From CAZHTF01 sp964535305 (GTDB lineage: Bacteria > Planctomycetota > Phycisphaerae > UBA1845 > Fen-1342), in NCBI GenBank assembly GCA_964535305.1, contig CAZHTF010000004.1:1-64000 (forward strand): a DNA stretch of 64,000 nt. Direction: 5' to 3'. Under the pieces are notes generated by a model. That model saw nothing but the letters and a program-made list of their open reading frames with translations, was not told the origin of the DNA and did not search any database. Position numbers and translations under genes: made by a program. The stretch's first letter is position 1; every line of letters begins with the position of its first letter. Below are positions 53,774 through 62,829 of this stretch, piece by piece.

Positions 53774-56332
53774 ATGGATGCGCGCGAGCGCGAGCTGCTC
53801 GTTACGCCGCGGCCGCCGCCCAGCCCGCTGCTGGCGCCAACGGCGGGCCTGATCGCCGGGATCCTGCTGGCCGACGGCGTGCGGATCGAGCGTGGCTCGG
53901 CGATTGCCGCGGGCGTCGTGGCGCTGCTGCTCGGGCTGCTGTTGCGCAAACGGCTGCCGCGCGGGGCTTGGGAAATCGGAGTCGCCTGCGCGTGTGTCGC
54001 GATCGGAGTGCTACGGCACCAGGCGGTCACGCACGTCCACGCCGACCATGTTTCGCACTATCTCGACGAAGGACCGCTGCTGACGCGCGTCAGCGGGCGG
54101 ATTGTTAGCCCGCCGCGGCTGCACGCGCCACTGCGGCACAACCCGTTCGTGCCGATTGAGCCGACGCCGCAGACGGCGTTTGTGCTGGCGCTGCGAACGT
54201 TTGAGCAGAGCGGCGAAGCGGTATCGGGGAACGTGCGCGTCGGCGTGCGCGCAGATCTGCCGCATCTGCAACTTGGCGACGAGCTGACGCTCTCGGGCGA
54301 TTTGTATCGGCTGCGCGGGGCGCGAAACCCGGGCGAGGCCGATTGGAGCGCGATTCTCAGCCGGCAACACGTCGCCGCCGGGATGTTCGTCGAAAGCGCT
54401 GCGCATGTTCGGGTCGATTCCCCCGCAGCCAGCGGGCCGCCTGGCTTGCGGGCTGCGTTGGCGCGGCTGCGCGCGATCTCGCGCGCCGCGCGTTTTGACG
54501 CTTCTGCAAGCGGCACGGACGATCCCGTGCAGCAACTGCTCGGCGCGCTGGTGCTCGGGCAGCGCTCGGCCGTCAGCCCGCATTTGGACGAGCTCTTCGT
54601 CCGCACTGGCGCGGTGCACATCCTTTCGGCCAGCGGGTTTCATGTGGGCGTAATCAGCGGCGCGAGCTGGTTCTTCGCACGTTGGCTGCTGCGGCGCGGT
54701 CCGCGCGCCTCGGCGGTGCTGACGATCGCGATCCTGCTGACCTATCTGCTGATCTGCGAACCCAGCGCGCCGATCCTGCGCGCGACGATCATGGGCGTGC
54801 TGGCGCTGCTGGCGCTGCTGGCGAATCGGCCGCTGGCTTCGTGGAACTGGCTGTGCCTCTCCGCCCTGTGTGTGCTCACTTACGACCCGCTCGCGCTCTT
54901 TCAAGCCGGCTTCCAATTGTCGTTCCTGCAGATCATGGCGTTGCTGCTGACCATGCCCGCCGTTGCCACCTGGCTCCGCCAACCGCGCGACGCGCCCGCT
55001 CACATGCTGGAGCGCCGCTCGGCGCTCCGCGCTTTGCGCGCTCGGATCTTCGTGGCGTTCGTGCTGCTCGCGGTTGCGTCGCTGGTGACCTGGCTGGTAT
55101 CGCAGCCGCTGCTGATCTTCCACTTTCAAATCCTTACGCCCTGGGCGGCGCTGCAATCGCTGGTGCTCACGCCGCTCTTCTCGCTGGCGATTCTGTTGGG
55201 GTTTATTACGGTCGTGAGCACGCCGCTGGCGCCGCTGCTCGCGGATCTGCTCGCGAGCGTGACAAGCTGGTTTACAGCTGGGCTGCTCTTTGCGGTCGAG
55301 CGGCTGGCGCGCCTGCCGGGCACGCTGCTGGAAGTCCGCCCGCTCGCCTGGTGGTGGGTGTTCGCGCTGCTGGCGCCGCTTTGCTTGTGCTGGCTGCTTC
55401 TAAGGCGCACGCGCGCCCAGGCGCCGGCCGAGCGCCGCCGCGGGCCGCGCGCTGCCACCGCCCTGTGTGGGCTGATGTTGATCGGCGTCTGGTGCGGCTG
55501 GTGGATGCAATCGCCGCTGGATTCGGCGGCGCTGCGGATCTGTGTGCTGGACGTGGGCAACGGCAGCGCGGCGCTGCTGATCGCGCCCAGCGGCGACGCG
55601 GCCGCGATCGACGTCGGCACGCTGAGCAACTTCGACGTCGGGGCCGTGCTGGCCCGTGCGGCGCGGGCGCTGGGCGCGCGGCGCTTCCACTTCGTGAGCG
55701 TCTCGCACGACGACCTGGACCACTACAGCGGCTTGCCCACGTTTCTGCGTGATTTCGGGGGCGAGCTCGTGATCAACCCGGCGTTGGGCGCGGGGGNNNN
55801 NNNNNNCCCCCCCCGCGACCTGCTCAGCCGCCTGCCCGCGGATACGCGCATCCGCGCCGTCAGCGCCGGTCGGTCGCTGGCAATCGGTGCATTGCGGCTG
55901 GAGGTGCTCTGGCCGCCCGATGACCTTCCGTTGAACACGCCGGACAACGACACTTCGCTGGTGCTGCGGGTGACGTTCGCGGGTCGCAGCGTACTGTTCA
56001 CTGGCGACATCGAGGGCTACGCGCTGCGCGAATTGCTGCTTGCCAACCAGCAGGGCCGCATCCTGCTGGGCAGCGACGTGCTGATCGCGCCGCATCATGG
56101 CAGCGCCACACCCGTGGAATCGCGCGCGTTCTATGAGGCAGTCGCGCCGGCGCACGTGCTGGTTTCGACCGCACGGCCGCGCGAAAAGCTGCACGATCTG
56201 CTGCACGAGCTTTTCGGCGCACACACCCGCTGCTGGCTTACAAGTGCCGCTGGCGCACTGAATGTGCGCATCGGCCAAAACGGCACACTGCAGGTGTGGA
56301 GCGGGCCAGGGCCGCGACCCACGCCAAAGTGA
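53774..56332 (+). CDS. comEC: ComEC/Rec2-family DNA-uptake channel protein (with N gap)
   Basis: Inner-membrane channel for transformation. Order: N-terminal membrane and OB-like (DUF4131) region (about residues 20-200), Competence domain with many helices (FRTGAVHILSASGFHVGV-type motif, then SAPILRATIMG), and a C-terminal metallo-beta-lactamase domain (LDVGNGSAALL, SHDDLDHYSG, LIAPHHGSA). Ten N at 55797-55806 interrupt the MBL domain, flanked by a G-run and a C-run. The frame is kept but the missing length is unknown, so the 852-aa size is provisional. GGAGG precedes ATG 53774. Confidence 0.88.
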   Translation: MDARERELLVTPRPPPSPLLAPTAGLIAGILLADGVRIERGSAIAAGVVALLLGLLLRKRLPRGAWEIGVACACVAIGVLRHQAVTHVHADHVSHYLDEGPLLTRVSGRIVSPPRLHAPLRHNPFVPIEPTPQTAFVLALRTFEQSGEAVSGNVRVGVRADLPHLQLGDELTLSGDLYRLRGARNPGEADWSAILSRQHVAAGMFVESAAHVRVDSPAASGPPGLRAALARLRAISRAARFDASASGTDDPVQQLLGALVLGQRSAVSPHLDELFVRTGAVHILSASGFHVGVISGASWFFARWLLRRGPRASAVLTIAILLTYLLICEPSAPILRATIMGVLALLALLANRPLASWNWLCLSALCVLTYDPLALFQAGFQLSFLQIMALLLTMPAVATWLRQPRDAPAHMLERRSALRALRARIFVAFVLLAVASLVTWLVSQPLLIFHFQILTPWAALQSLVLTPLFSLAILLGFITVVSTPLAPLLADLLASVTSWFTAGLLFAVERLARLPGTLLEVRPLAWWWVFALLAPLCLCWLLLRRTRAQAPAERRRGPRAATALCGLMLIGVWCGWWMQSPLDSAALRICVLDVGNGSAALLIAPSGDAAAIDVGTLSNFDVGAVLARAARALGARRFHFVSVSHDDLDHYSGLPTFLRDFGGELVINPALGAGXXXXPPRDLLSRLPADTRIRAVSAGRSLAIGALRLEVLWPPDDLPLNTPDNDTSLVLRVTFAGRSVLFTGDIEGYALRELLLANQQGRILLGSDVLIAPHHGSATPVESRAFYEAVAPAHVLVSTARPREKLHDLLHELFGAHTRCWLTSAAGALNVRIGQNGTLQVWSGPGPRPTPK
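55797..55806. other. Assembly gap (10 N) inside comEC
   Basis: Ten N between GGGGG and CCCCCCCC. The complementary homopolymers suggest an assembly or sequencing stop at a strong hairpin. Confidence 0.99.
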
Positions 56333-56463
56333 CGCACCGCCCGGCAGCGCCGCCCGCGCGGCGCGCTGGCTTCACATTGGCGACGAGCGTCGCCTGAGCC
56401 GCTACCATGCGGCGGCAATTCCGCGCGCGAGCGGCATGCCGCGCGCTCGCAAGAGATGTATAG

Positions 56464-57837
56464 ATGATGAATCGACGGGACGACGACATGAGCCTCGATG
56501 TGCACGTGGACGGCTACGCGGCGGCGCGGCGCTCGCCCGCGCTGCGGCTGTCGCTGATGATGTTTCTGCAATACGCGGCCTGGGGTGTGTGGCTGCCGTA
56601 TCTGCCGAATTATCTGGGCGGCGCACCGGCCGACGGCGGACTGGGCCTGGCCAGCGCTCAGATCGGCTGGATCATGGGGCTGGCCGGCTCGATCGGCGCG
56701 ATCACCTCCCCGTTCCTCGCCGGCCAGATGGCCGACCGCTTCATCAACGCCGAGCGCTACCTGGGCATCCTGCTGATCATCGGCGGCTGTCTGAACTACG
56801 CGTTGTATTACGCAAGCGACTACAACACATTCCTGCTGCTCTCGGTGGCGTACTCGATCGCGTACATGCCCACGCTGGCGCTGACCAACTCGCTGGCGTT
56901 CGCGCATCTCTCGCGGCCGGAGCGCGAGTTTCCGCCCATCCGCATGTGGGGCACGATCGGCTGGATCGTTGCCTCCAATGCATTTCCGCTGATCTGGCTG
57001 CAGACCGATCTGAGGTTCACGCCGCTGCCGCCGTTCCTGGAGGGCGGCGATCGCCCGGATCGGCTGCGGCTGCTGGCGGACTGCCTGCGGGTCTCGGGTC
57101 TGATCGGCATCGGCTACGGTCTGTACGCGATTCTCTGCCTGCCGCGCACGCCGCCCAAGCGCAGCTCGGAGAACCCGCTGGCGTTTCTGCGCGCGTTTCG
57201 GCTGCTGGGCGAGAATCGCGGCTTCCTGGTCGTGACGCTGGCGGCCCTGCCGATCTCGATGATTCACATGGTGTACTTCTTCCGCACCGGCCAGTTTCTC
57301 GAGCAGATCGGCTTCGATGTGAAGCATGTCGGCCCGGTCATGTCGATCGGCCAATTCTCAGAGATGTTCTTCCTCGGGATCCTGGGGCTGCTGCTCTCGC
57401 GCCTGGGCTATCGCTGGACGCTGGTGCTGGGCGGAATTGCGTACGTCACGCGCTTCGTGGTATTCGCCTACGGAACGCCCGAGACCAAAGAGCTGGTCGC
57501 GGTCGCCAACGCGCTGCACGGCCTGTGCTACGGCTGCTTCTTTGCTTCGGCATACCTGTATGTCGAGCGCGTCGCGCCGTCGGACGTGCGGCACTCGGCC
57601 CAGACGGTCTTTGGCATCATCATTCTGGGGCTGGGCCCGATCCTGGCAGGCTTCTACAACCAGTATGTCCTGACTTTCACACTGCCGAACGCGGTGAACG
57701 CCGCGGGCACGCCGGTGCCGGACTACGCCCGCATCTGGTGGACGCAGGCGGGCGTGGCGCTGCTGACGACGCTGTTCATCGCGCTGGCGTTTCGCGCCAA
57801 GCTGCGCACGCCGGAAGCGCAGCTCGCCACAAGCTGA
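56464..57837 (+). CDS. Nucleoside:H+ symporter-like MFS transporter
   Basis: 457 aa with about twelve membrane segments. LMMFLQYAAWGVWLPYLPNYL in helix 1, LGLASAQIGWIMGLAGSIGAI, FPPIRMWGTIGWI and the late VERVAPSDVRHSAQTVFG resemble the NupG/XapB (NHS) family, which imports nucleosides. The start may be either of two adjacent ATG codons (56464/56467). The substrate is inferred from family only. Confidence 0.8.
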   Translation: MMNRRDDDMSLDVHVDGYAAARRSPALRLSLMMFLQYAAWGVWLPYLPNYLGGAPADGGLGLASAQIGWIMGLAGSIGAITSPFLAGQMADRFINAERYLGILLIIGGCLNYALYYASDYNTFLLLSVAYSIAYMPTLALTNSLAFAHLSRPEREFPPIRMWGTIGWIVASNAFPLIWLQTDLRFTPLPPFLEGGDRPDRLRLLADCLRVSGLIGIGYGLYAILCLPRTPPKRSSENPLAFLRAFRLLGENRGFLVVTLAALPISMIHMVYFFRTGQFLEQIGFDVKHVGPVMSIGQFSEMFFLGILGLLLSRLGYRWTLVLGGIAYVTRFVVFAYGTPETKELVAVANALHGLCYGCFFASAYLYVERVAPSDVRHSAQTVFGIIILGLGPILAGFYNQYVLTFTLPNAVNAAGTPVPDYARIWWTQAGVALLTTLFIALAFRAKLRTPEAQLATS

Positions 57838-57903
57838 GCCGAATACGAAGCTCACGATCCACTTCGCACCGCTCGGGCGGCACAGCAGAGCCCGCAACCG
57901 CTG

Positions 57904-58656
57904 TCAATCATTGGACTCACCCCCCTTTTTCGTTTCCTTTTTGGGGCGGAAGCGGCGCCGCAAGCGCCGCAGGTCGGAGAGCACGCGCGGCGCGTCACGC
58001 CCAATGTGAACGCGGCTGTCGGGATCGTTGCACCAACGCACGCCGACTTCGTCGATCCTCAGCCCGCGTTGCACAGCCAGCGCCAAGATTTCGCAGTCGA
58101 TCAGCCACCCGTCCAGTTGCGACTGGGCGAACAGCGCTCGTGCCAAGTCACCGTCAAAGAGCTTGAAGCCGCATTGCGTGTCGCGGATGCACGCCAGCGG
58201 CAGTCCGCGTCGCAGCAAGCGAAAAACCCACGCCGCACCACGGCGCGGCCAGGGTTGGGGCGGATCAAGCTGCGAGCTGGGCAGGTCGCGCGAGCCGATC
58301 GCGATCGCGGCCCCTTGGTCGAGCCGCGCCGCGAGCGCGCGGAGCTCCTCGATCGGCGTCGAGAGATCGGCATCGCAGAGCAGCACGCGCCGCCCGCGCG
58401 TCAGCGCCACGCCCGTCCGCAACGCGGCGCCCTTGCCGCGATTCTCCGGCATTCGCACGACGCGCGGCGTGAACGCCGCAAGCGGCACTGCCGCGGCGAT
58501 GCGGGCGGTGTCGTCCGTGCTGCCGTCGTCCACGACGATCAGCTCGGCCCGCAGGGCGCGCCGCTCGAATGCATCGCGCAGCGCGGCCAGCGTCCGGCCG
58601 ATGCGGCGGGCTTCGTTGAACGCCGGGATTACGGTGCTCAGCTCGAACTCGTGCAT
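57904..58656 (-). CDS. GT2 glycosyltransferase (dolichyl-phosphate-sugar synthase-like)
   Basis: 250-aa GT-A enzyme with LSTVIPAFNEARRIGRTL, VVDDGSTDDT, NRGKGAALRTG, LCDADLSTPIEEL (DxD-type metal motif) and DTQCGFKLFDG, the last typical of ALG5/DPM1-like transferases that put glucose or mannose on a polyprenyl phosphate. I chose ATG 58656; 16 extra residues are possible. It is the last gene of the minus-strand polysaccharide operon, 34 bases after the Wzy/WaaL-like gene. Confidence 0.88.
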   Translation of the reverse strand: MHEFELSTVIPAFNEARRIGRTLAALRDAFERRALRAELIVVDDGSTDDTARIAAAVPLAAFTPRVVRMPENRGKGAALRTGVALTRGRRVLLCDADLSTPIEELRALAARLDQGAAIAIGSRDLPSSQLDPPQPWPRRGAAWVFRLLRRGLPLACIRDTQCGFKLFDGDLARALFAQSQLDGWLIDCEILALAVQRGLRIDEVGVRWCNDPDSRVHIGRDAPRVLSDLRRLRRRFRPKKETKKGGESND

Positions 58657-58690
58657 GTGCGTCGTCCGCCGGCTGGCCGCGGGCCGGCGT

Positions 58691-61123
58691 CTAGTTGGCC
58701 GCACCTGCGGCGGGCGGCCGTGGTTGCTGCAAGCGCTCGATTTCGGCCCGCTCGCGAGGCGTCAAGCGCGTGGCTTCCTCCGGGCCGCGCGTCGCGTCGA
58801 TTCGCAGCGCCTGCTGCAGCTCGCGCTGCGCCTCAGCAAGATGCTGTGCGTCGCCGCTCCACTGGGCGCGCGTGTGCCAGGCCTTGGCCGCGTCGAGCCG
58901 CGTGCGCGCGTGCGTCGGGTCGAGTTGCGTGGTGCGCGTCCAGGCCGCGGTAGCGCGCTCGATGGCGGCGTCGGCGGATTCGGCTTGGCCCGCGGCGCGG
59001 TGAACCTCCGCCAGCCGATTCTCGCACTCGCCCAGCATCCGCCAGGATTGCGCCCGCCCGGCGTTTCGGCGGATCGCGATCTGTAACATGTCGCGCGCGG
59101 CCTGAAGCGCTGCGCTGCGCCGCTCGGCGTCTTCTGCGCTCCGCGCGCTCAGCTCGATCAGCGTTCGTGCGACGACGCGCGGCGCGTCGGGGTTTAGCGC
59201 GTCCGCGGCGACGAAGCGCGCGGCGCTCTCCAGCGCGTCCGCCGCGCGCATTGCCGGACCAGCGCCCGCCAATGTCTGCGTCAGTTGCTCGAAGGCCGCG
59301 TCCGAGCGAACAGTTGGAATCGTCACCAGCCAGGTATGGCCGGCGAGCATGCAGATTGCCAGCGCGCTCCACAGCAGTCGCGGGCGCTGCTGCGAGAACG
59401 TGGCGATCGAGACGGCAGCTTGCTGACCCGCGGCGGGCGCGCGCGGATCCCGCGCTGGCTGCTGCGCAGGTTGATCGGCGCCGGCTTCGTCGTCGACACG
59501 CGCAGCGCACAGAATCGCCGCCAGCAGCACGCAGATCGCGCCGCCCGCGGCGGTCAGCAGCGTGAAGTCGATCAGCGCGTGCAGCAGCACGGCACAGAGC
59601 GCCGCGGCGCTGCCGGCGTGCAACGCGCGCAAAGCGGTGCCTCGCTCGTAGAGCGCGTGCAGGGCCCAGCCGGCGGCGGCGCAGCTCAGCGTCCAAAGCC
59701 CGACGAATTCAGTCGCCCAGATTATCAGCACGCCCGGCTGCGCCAGTTGTACGCGGGCGCACAGTGCATGCAGCGTCGCCAGCACAGCCGCCAGTGGAAC
59801 GCTGTACACAATGCAGTCGCGCAGCGCGGACGCCGGCGCCGCCGCGGCAGCGCCGGACGGGCGTTCTTGCGTCTGCTGGCGGGACAACCGCGGCGGTACG
59901 TAGTCGCGCGGAGGCGCTTGCTGAAACGCTCTCCCCAGCAGCCAGGCGCAGCAGGCGCCGCCTCCCAGCAGACCGAGCGGGCCGTAATCGACCAGCAGCG
60001 ACACCCACAGATTGTGCGGGTTCTGGACTTCTTCGGTGGCCTCGATCCGCTTGTGCCGCAGATATGCGTCGCGGAAGTTCTCGCGACCGATGCCGATAAG
60101 CGGCTGCTCCGCGAGCACGTTGCCCGCGGCACTCCAGTAGTACCAGCGGAAGGCCAGCGACGGGTGCGGCAGCGTGTCGCGCAGCAGGGCGTATCCCAGC
60201 CCGAGCGCGATGAGCAGCACATACAGCGCCGTGCTGCCGAGTAGCGCCCGCCGCGGCCCGATGCGTGTGAGCGCCAGCAATGCCAGCAGGCCTGCCCCGC
60301 CGAGCGTCGAGAGTATGGCCCCCGTGCTGCCGGTGAAGTACATCGCGAAGCCGCAAGCGCCCGCCAGCAGCGCGAGTAGGCCGCCCGCCGGCAGCGCCCC
60401 GCTGCGGAGGGCGTGCAGCGCAGCGGCAGCCGAAAGCAGCAGCCAGACCGAGAGGCAGGTGGCCTGCACGTTTGGATGCGAGAGGTGACCATACGCCTCG
60501 GCGGCGCGCATGCGGCGTTCGAAGTTGACGATCGACGGTTCGCTCATGTCGAAGCCCTGGCGGATGAGCTCGGGCCGGCGGTTCTGCTCCCAGTCGCGCA
60601 GCAAGGCGGGGAATTCGACGGTGCGCTGGATGATGCACTGATATGCGCTAACCGCGCCGCTCGCGAGCAGGGCCGCCAGCGCCATCCGCCACATCCAGCG
60701 GCTGTCGCAGAGCCGCACCAAGGCCACGCCCGTCAGCAGTGTGATCAACAAGTTTGACGATGCGTTCAGCGCGATGCGCTTGTCTCCGGCAATCGCGGTC
60801 GAGATCCCGCTGGCCGCCGCCAGCAGCGCCAATCCGCTGCACAGGCGCCAATCGATCCGCCCCAAGCCGCGCAGCAGCAGTGCCGCGAGTGTCAGCAGCA
60901 ACAGCAATCCGTCGAGCGCGGCGCTGGTCGCGGGCGTCGGTCCTGGGGCTGCGCCGATCGCGCCGAGAAAGCTGAAGTAAACGCGCTCGAACGACTCGGG
61001 CACCAGCGGACGAACGCACAGCAGCGCGACGATTCCGCTCCACAGCCCGCGCTGCAGCCCGCGTTGCAGCAGCGCCCCCGGCAGGCTGAGACGCGGCTCA
61101 ACTGGCGCGGCGCTGGGCATCAT
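58691..61123 (-). CDS. O-antigen ligase/polymerase-like protein with C-terminal TPR region
   Basis: 810 aa. The N-terminal two thirds contain some twelve transmembrane segments and the Wzy_C motif PLIGIGRENFRDAYLRHK..NPHNLWVSLLVDYG, characteristic of WaaL/Wzy-type enzymes that polymerise O-antigen or join it to lipid A core. After about residue 590 comes a soluble Ala-rich TPR-like region (ESAARFVAADALNPDAP, AWTRTTQLDPTHARTRL). The ATG overlaps the WecA-like stop (ATGA). Confidence 0.82.
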   Translation of the reverse strand: MMPSAAPVEPRLSLPGALLQRGLQRGLWSGIVALLCVRPLVPESFERVYFSFLGAIGAAPGPTPATSAALDGLLLLLTLAALLLRGLGRIDWRLCSGLALLAAASGISTAIAGDKRIALNASSNLLITLLTGVALVRLCDSRWMWRMALAALLASGAVSAYQCIIQRTVEFPALLRDWEQNRRPELIRQGFDMSEPSIVNFERRMRAAEAYGHLSHPNVQATCLSVWLLLSAAAALHALRSGALPAGGLLALLAGACGFAMYFTGSTGAILSTLGGAGLLALLALTRIGPRRALLGSTALYVLLIALGLGYALLRDTLPHPSLAFRWYYWSAAGNVLAEQPLIGIGRENFRDAYLRHKRIEATEEVQNPHNLWVSLLVDYGPLGLLGGGACCAWLLGRAFQQAPPRDYVPPRLSRQQTQERPSGAAAAAPASALRDCIVYSVPLAAVLATLHALCARVQLAQPGVLIIWATEFVGLWTLSCAAAGWALHALYERGTALRALHAGSAAALCAVLLHALIDFTLLTAAGGAICVLLAAILCAARVDDEAGADQPAQQPARDPRAPAAGQQAAVSIATFSQQRPRLLWSALAICMLAGHTWLVTIPTVRSDAAFEQLTQTLAGAGPAMRAADALESAARFVAADALNPDAPRVVARTLIELSARSAEDAERRSAALQAARDMLQIAIRRNAGRAQSWRMLGECENRLAEVHRAAGQAESADAAIERATAAWTRTTQLDPTHARTRLDAAKAWHTRAQWSGDAQHLAEAQRELQQALRIDATRGPEEATRLTPRERAEIERLQQPRPPAAGAAN

Positions 61124-62220
61124 TCCGGCCTTCGCGGCGGGGTTTCCAGGATCGCGATGATCAGCAGCACCAGCAGCACCAACAAGACGACCGTCGCCGT
61201 CTGCCGCAGGTCCGCGTTTGGTAGCAGCGTCGCGGCCAGCGCAGTCGCGCCCGTGGCGAGGTAGATGGTAAAGACCGCGGCGCGGCGCGAGAGCCCATGC
61301 TCGACCAGCCGATGCGAAAAGTGCCGCTGATCGCCGACCAGCGGATTGCGGCCTTCGAGCAGGCGGATGACAACCACGCTGAAAAAGTCGTACAGCGGAA
61401 CGGCCAGCACCACCAGCGGCATCACCAGCGCGAACGACGGAACGCTGCCGCGCTGCTCGGCGTAGGTGGTCATCACCGATAGGATCGCCAGCATGTAGCC
61501 GATCAGCAGGCTGCCGGCGTCGCCCATGAAGATTCGCGCCGGCGGCAGATTGAACACCAGAAAGCCGCCAATCGCGCCGACAAATACACAACCCAGCGCC
61601 GGTACCAGCACCTGCCCGGCCAAGACGCCGCAGAGAATCAGCATCAGCCCGCAAATGCAGGCGACGCCGGCGCTGAGTCCGTCCATATTGTCGAGGAAGT
61701 TGAAGGCGTTGATGATCACCACGATCCAGAGTGTCGTCAGCACGACGGCGGCGGCGCTGCCGGCGAAATCGAAGGCGCGCACCTGGCCGACGGTCGCGAC
61801 CAGCACCCCGACCAGGCACATCACGCCCAGCTTGATCCAAGGTCCTTGCGGGCGGACATCGTCATAGAGCCCGAGCGCGTGCAGCAGCGCCCCGCCGACC
61901 AGAATCACCAGTCCTTGTGTGGCCCTTTCGCGCAAGCCGTCAACGTAGTCGCGCAGCGGCGCATCCAGGCCGGACCAGGCGCTTGCCGGGGCGCTCCAAA
62001 GCACCAATACGATCGCGAGTGTGACGCCCCAGGCCGAGAGGAAGATCGCCACGCCACCGCCGTAGGGCACGGGCTGCCGGTGCGACTTGTGTCCGCCGGG
62101 CCGATCGACAAAGCCCGCGGCGCGGGCCACGCGCATGCTCAAGGCCGTCAGGATCAGCGAGAGGCCCAACGTCAGCAGCAGCGCCGCGGCGCAGACGTAC
62201 GCCACGCGGAGGTCATTCAT
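61120..62220 (-). CDS. WecA/MraY-family undecaprenyl-phosphate sugar-1-phosphate transferase
   Basis: 366-aa membrane enzyme that would start O-antigen synthesis by moving GlcNAc-1-P (or similar) to undecaprenyl phosphate, the product of uppS. About eleven helices; motifs PYGGGVAIF, NAFNFLDNMDGLSAG, ARIFMGDAGSLLIGY and GDQRHFSHRLVEHGLS. ATG 62220 overlaps the DUF4416 stop. The WecA-type HIHH-like loop fits better than MraY, but the sugar is not certain. Confidence 0.88.
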   Translation of the reverse strand: MNDLRVAYVCAAALLLTLGLSLILTALSMRVARAAGFVDRPGGHKSHRQPVPYGGGVAIFLSAWGVTLAIVLVLWSAPASAWSGLDAPLRDYVDGLRERATQGLVILVGGALLHALGLYDDVRPQGPWIKLGVMCLVGVLVATVGQVRAFDFAGSAAAVVLTTLWIVVIINAFNFLDNMDGLSAGVACICGLMLILCGVLAGQVLVPALGCVFVGAIGGFLVFNLPPARIFMGDAGSLLIGYMLAILSVMTTYAEQRGSVPSFALVMPLVVLAVPLYDFFSVVVIRLLEGRNPLVGDQRHFSHRLVEHGLSRRAAVFTIYLATGATALAATLLPNADLRQTATVVLLVLLVLLIIAILETPPRRPE

Positions 62221-62783
62221 GAGGGCGAATTCAAGGCGGCGTCGGCGGCGCGGCGCTGGTCCGCGAGCCGCGCGCGAACCTGCTCCAGAAACGCGTGGTA
62301 CGCCGGATTTCGATAACTCGCGTACGTCCAGGGCTGCGGCTGCCAGGCGCCGTTTGCGAACTGCAGCGTTACTTCCGCGTAGATGCCGGCGCCCAGGTAG
62401 ATACGATGGGCGCGGTCCTTGGTCGTCGCCAGCACCGTCCGGGAAAGATCGACGTAGCCGGGGTCGAGGTTCACCGGGCGGCGAGTATCCAGCGCCGCAC
62501 ACGCGCTGGCCAGGTCGTCTTCGAGCTGATTGGTCTCGCGTTTGATCGTCGCCAGGTCGTCGCCGCGGATCAGCCGCTCAAACGCGACGAAGCTGCGAAC
62601 GAGGTTTGCGCCCATTTCCTCGGCGTAATAGTCGGTTTCGTCAAAGGGCAAGCCATGGCACTCCAGATCGATCGGCCCGTACGTGCGCGCGAGCAAATGC
62701 CGCGCGCGGCGTCGCAGATCCGGGTCGGCGCTGAGCATCGCGCAAAAGAGCTTGACGGGCTGCGCTGTGCGGGCTCTGCCCAT
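62217..62783 (-). CDS. DUF4416-family protein
   Basis: 188 aa matching the DUF4416 pattern: KLFCAMLSADPDL at the start, YGPIDLE, FDETDYYAEEMG, RPVNLDPGYVDLS and HRIYLGAGIYAEVTL. The function is unknown. It opens the four-gene minus-strand operon and overlaps the WecA-like gene. A TACACT element on the minus strand (62796 to 62791) is 7 bases before the ATG, with no ribosome site. Confidence 0.85.
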   Translation of the reverse strand: MGRARTAQPVKLFCAMLSADPDLRRRARHLLARTYGPIDLECHGLPFDETDYYAEEMGANLVRSFVAFERLIRGDDLATIKRETNQLEDDLASACAALDTRRPVNLDPGYVDLSRTVLATTKDRAHRIYLGAGIYAEVTLQFANGAWQPQPWTYASYRNPAYHAFLEQVRARLADQRRAADAALNSPS

Positions 62784-62790
62784 AGTGCAA

Positions 62791-62796
62791 AGTGTA
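62791..62796 (-). promoter_or_regulatory. -10-like element 7 bases before the DUF4416 ATG
   Basis: Minus-strand TACACT with 7 bases to the ATG at 62783; leaderless candidate for the polysaccharide operon. Confidence 0.4.
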
Positions 62797-62829
62797 GTGC
62801 GTCAGTACGATGGATTCGACGGGAGCCGC

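Noticed and set aside
58691..61840. A 1,049-aa fusion reading through the WecA-like gene region
   Set aside because: The first 239 residues are out-of-frame translation of the WecA-like gene; the ATGA overlap at 61123 gives the real start.
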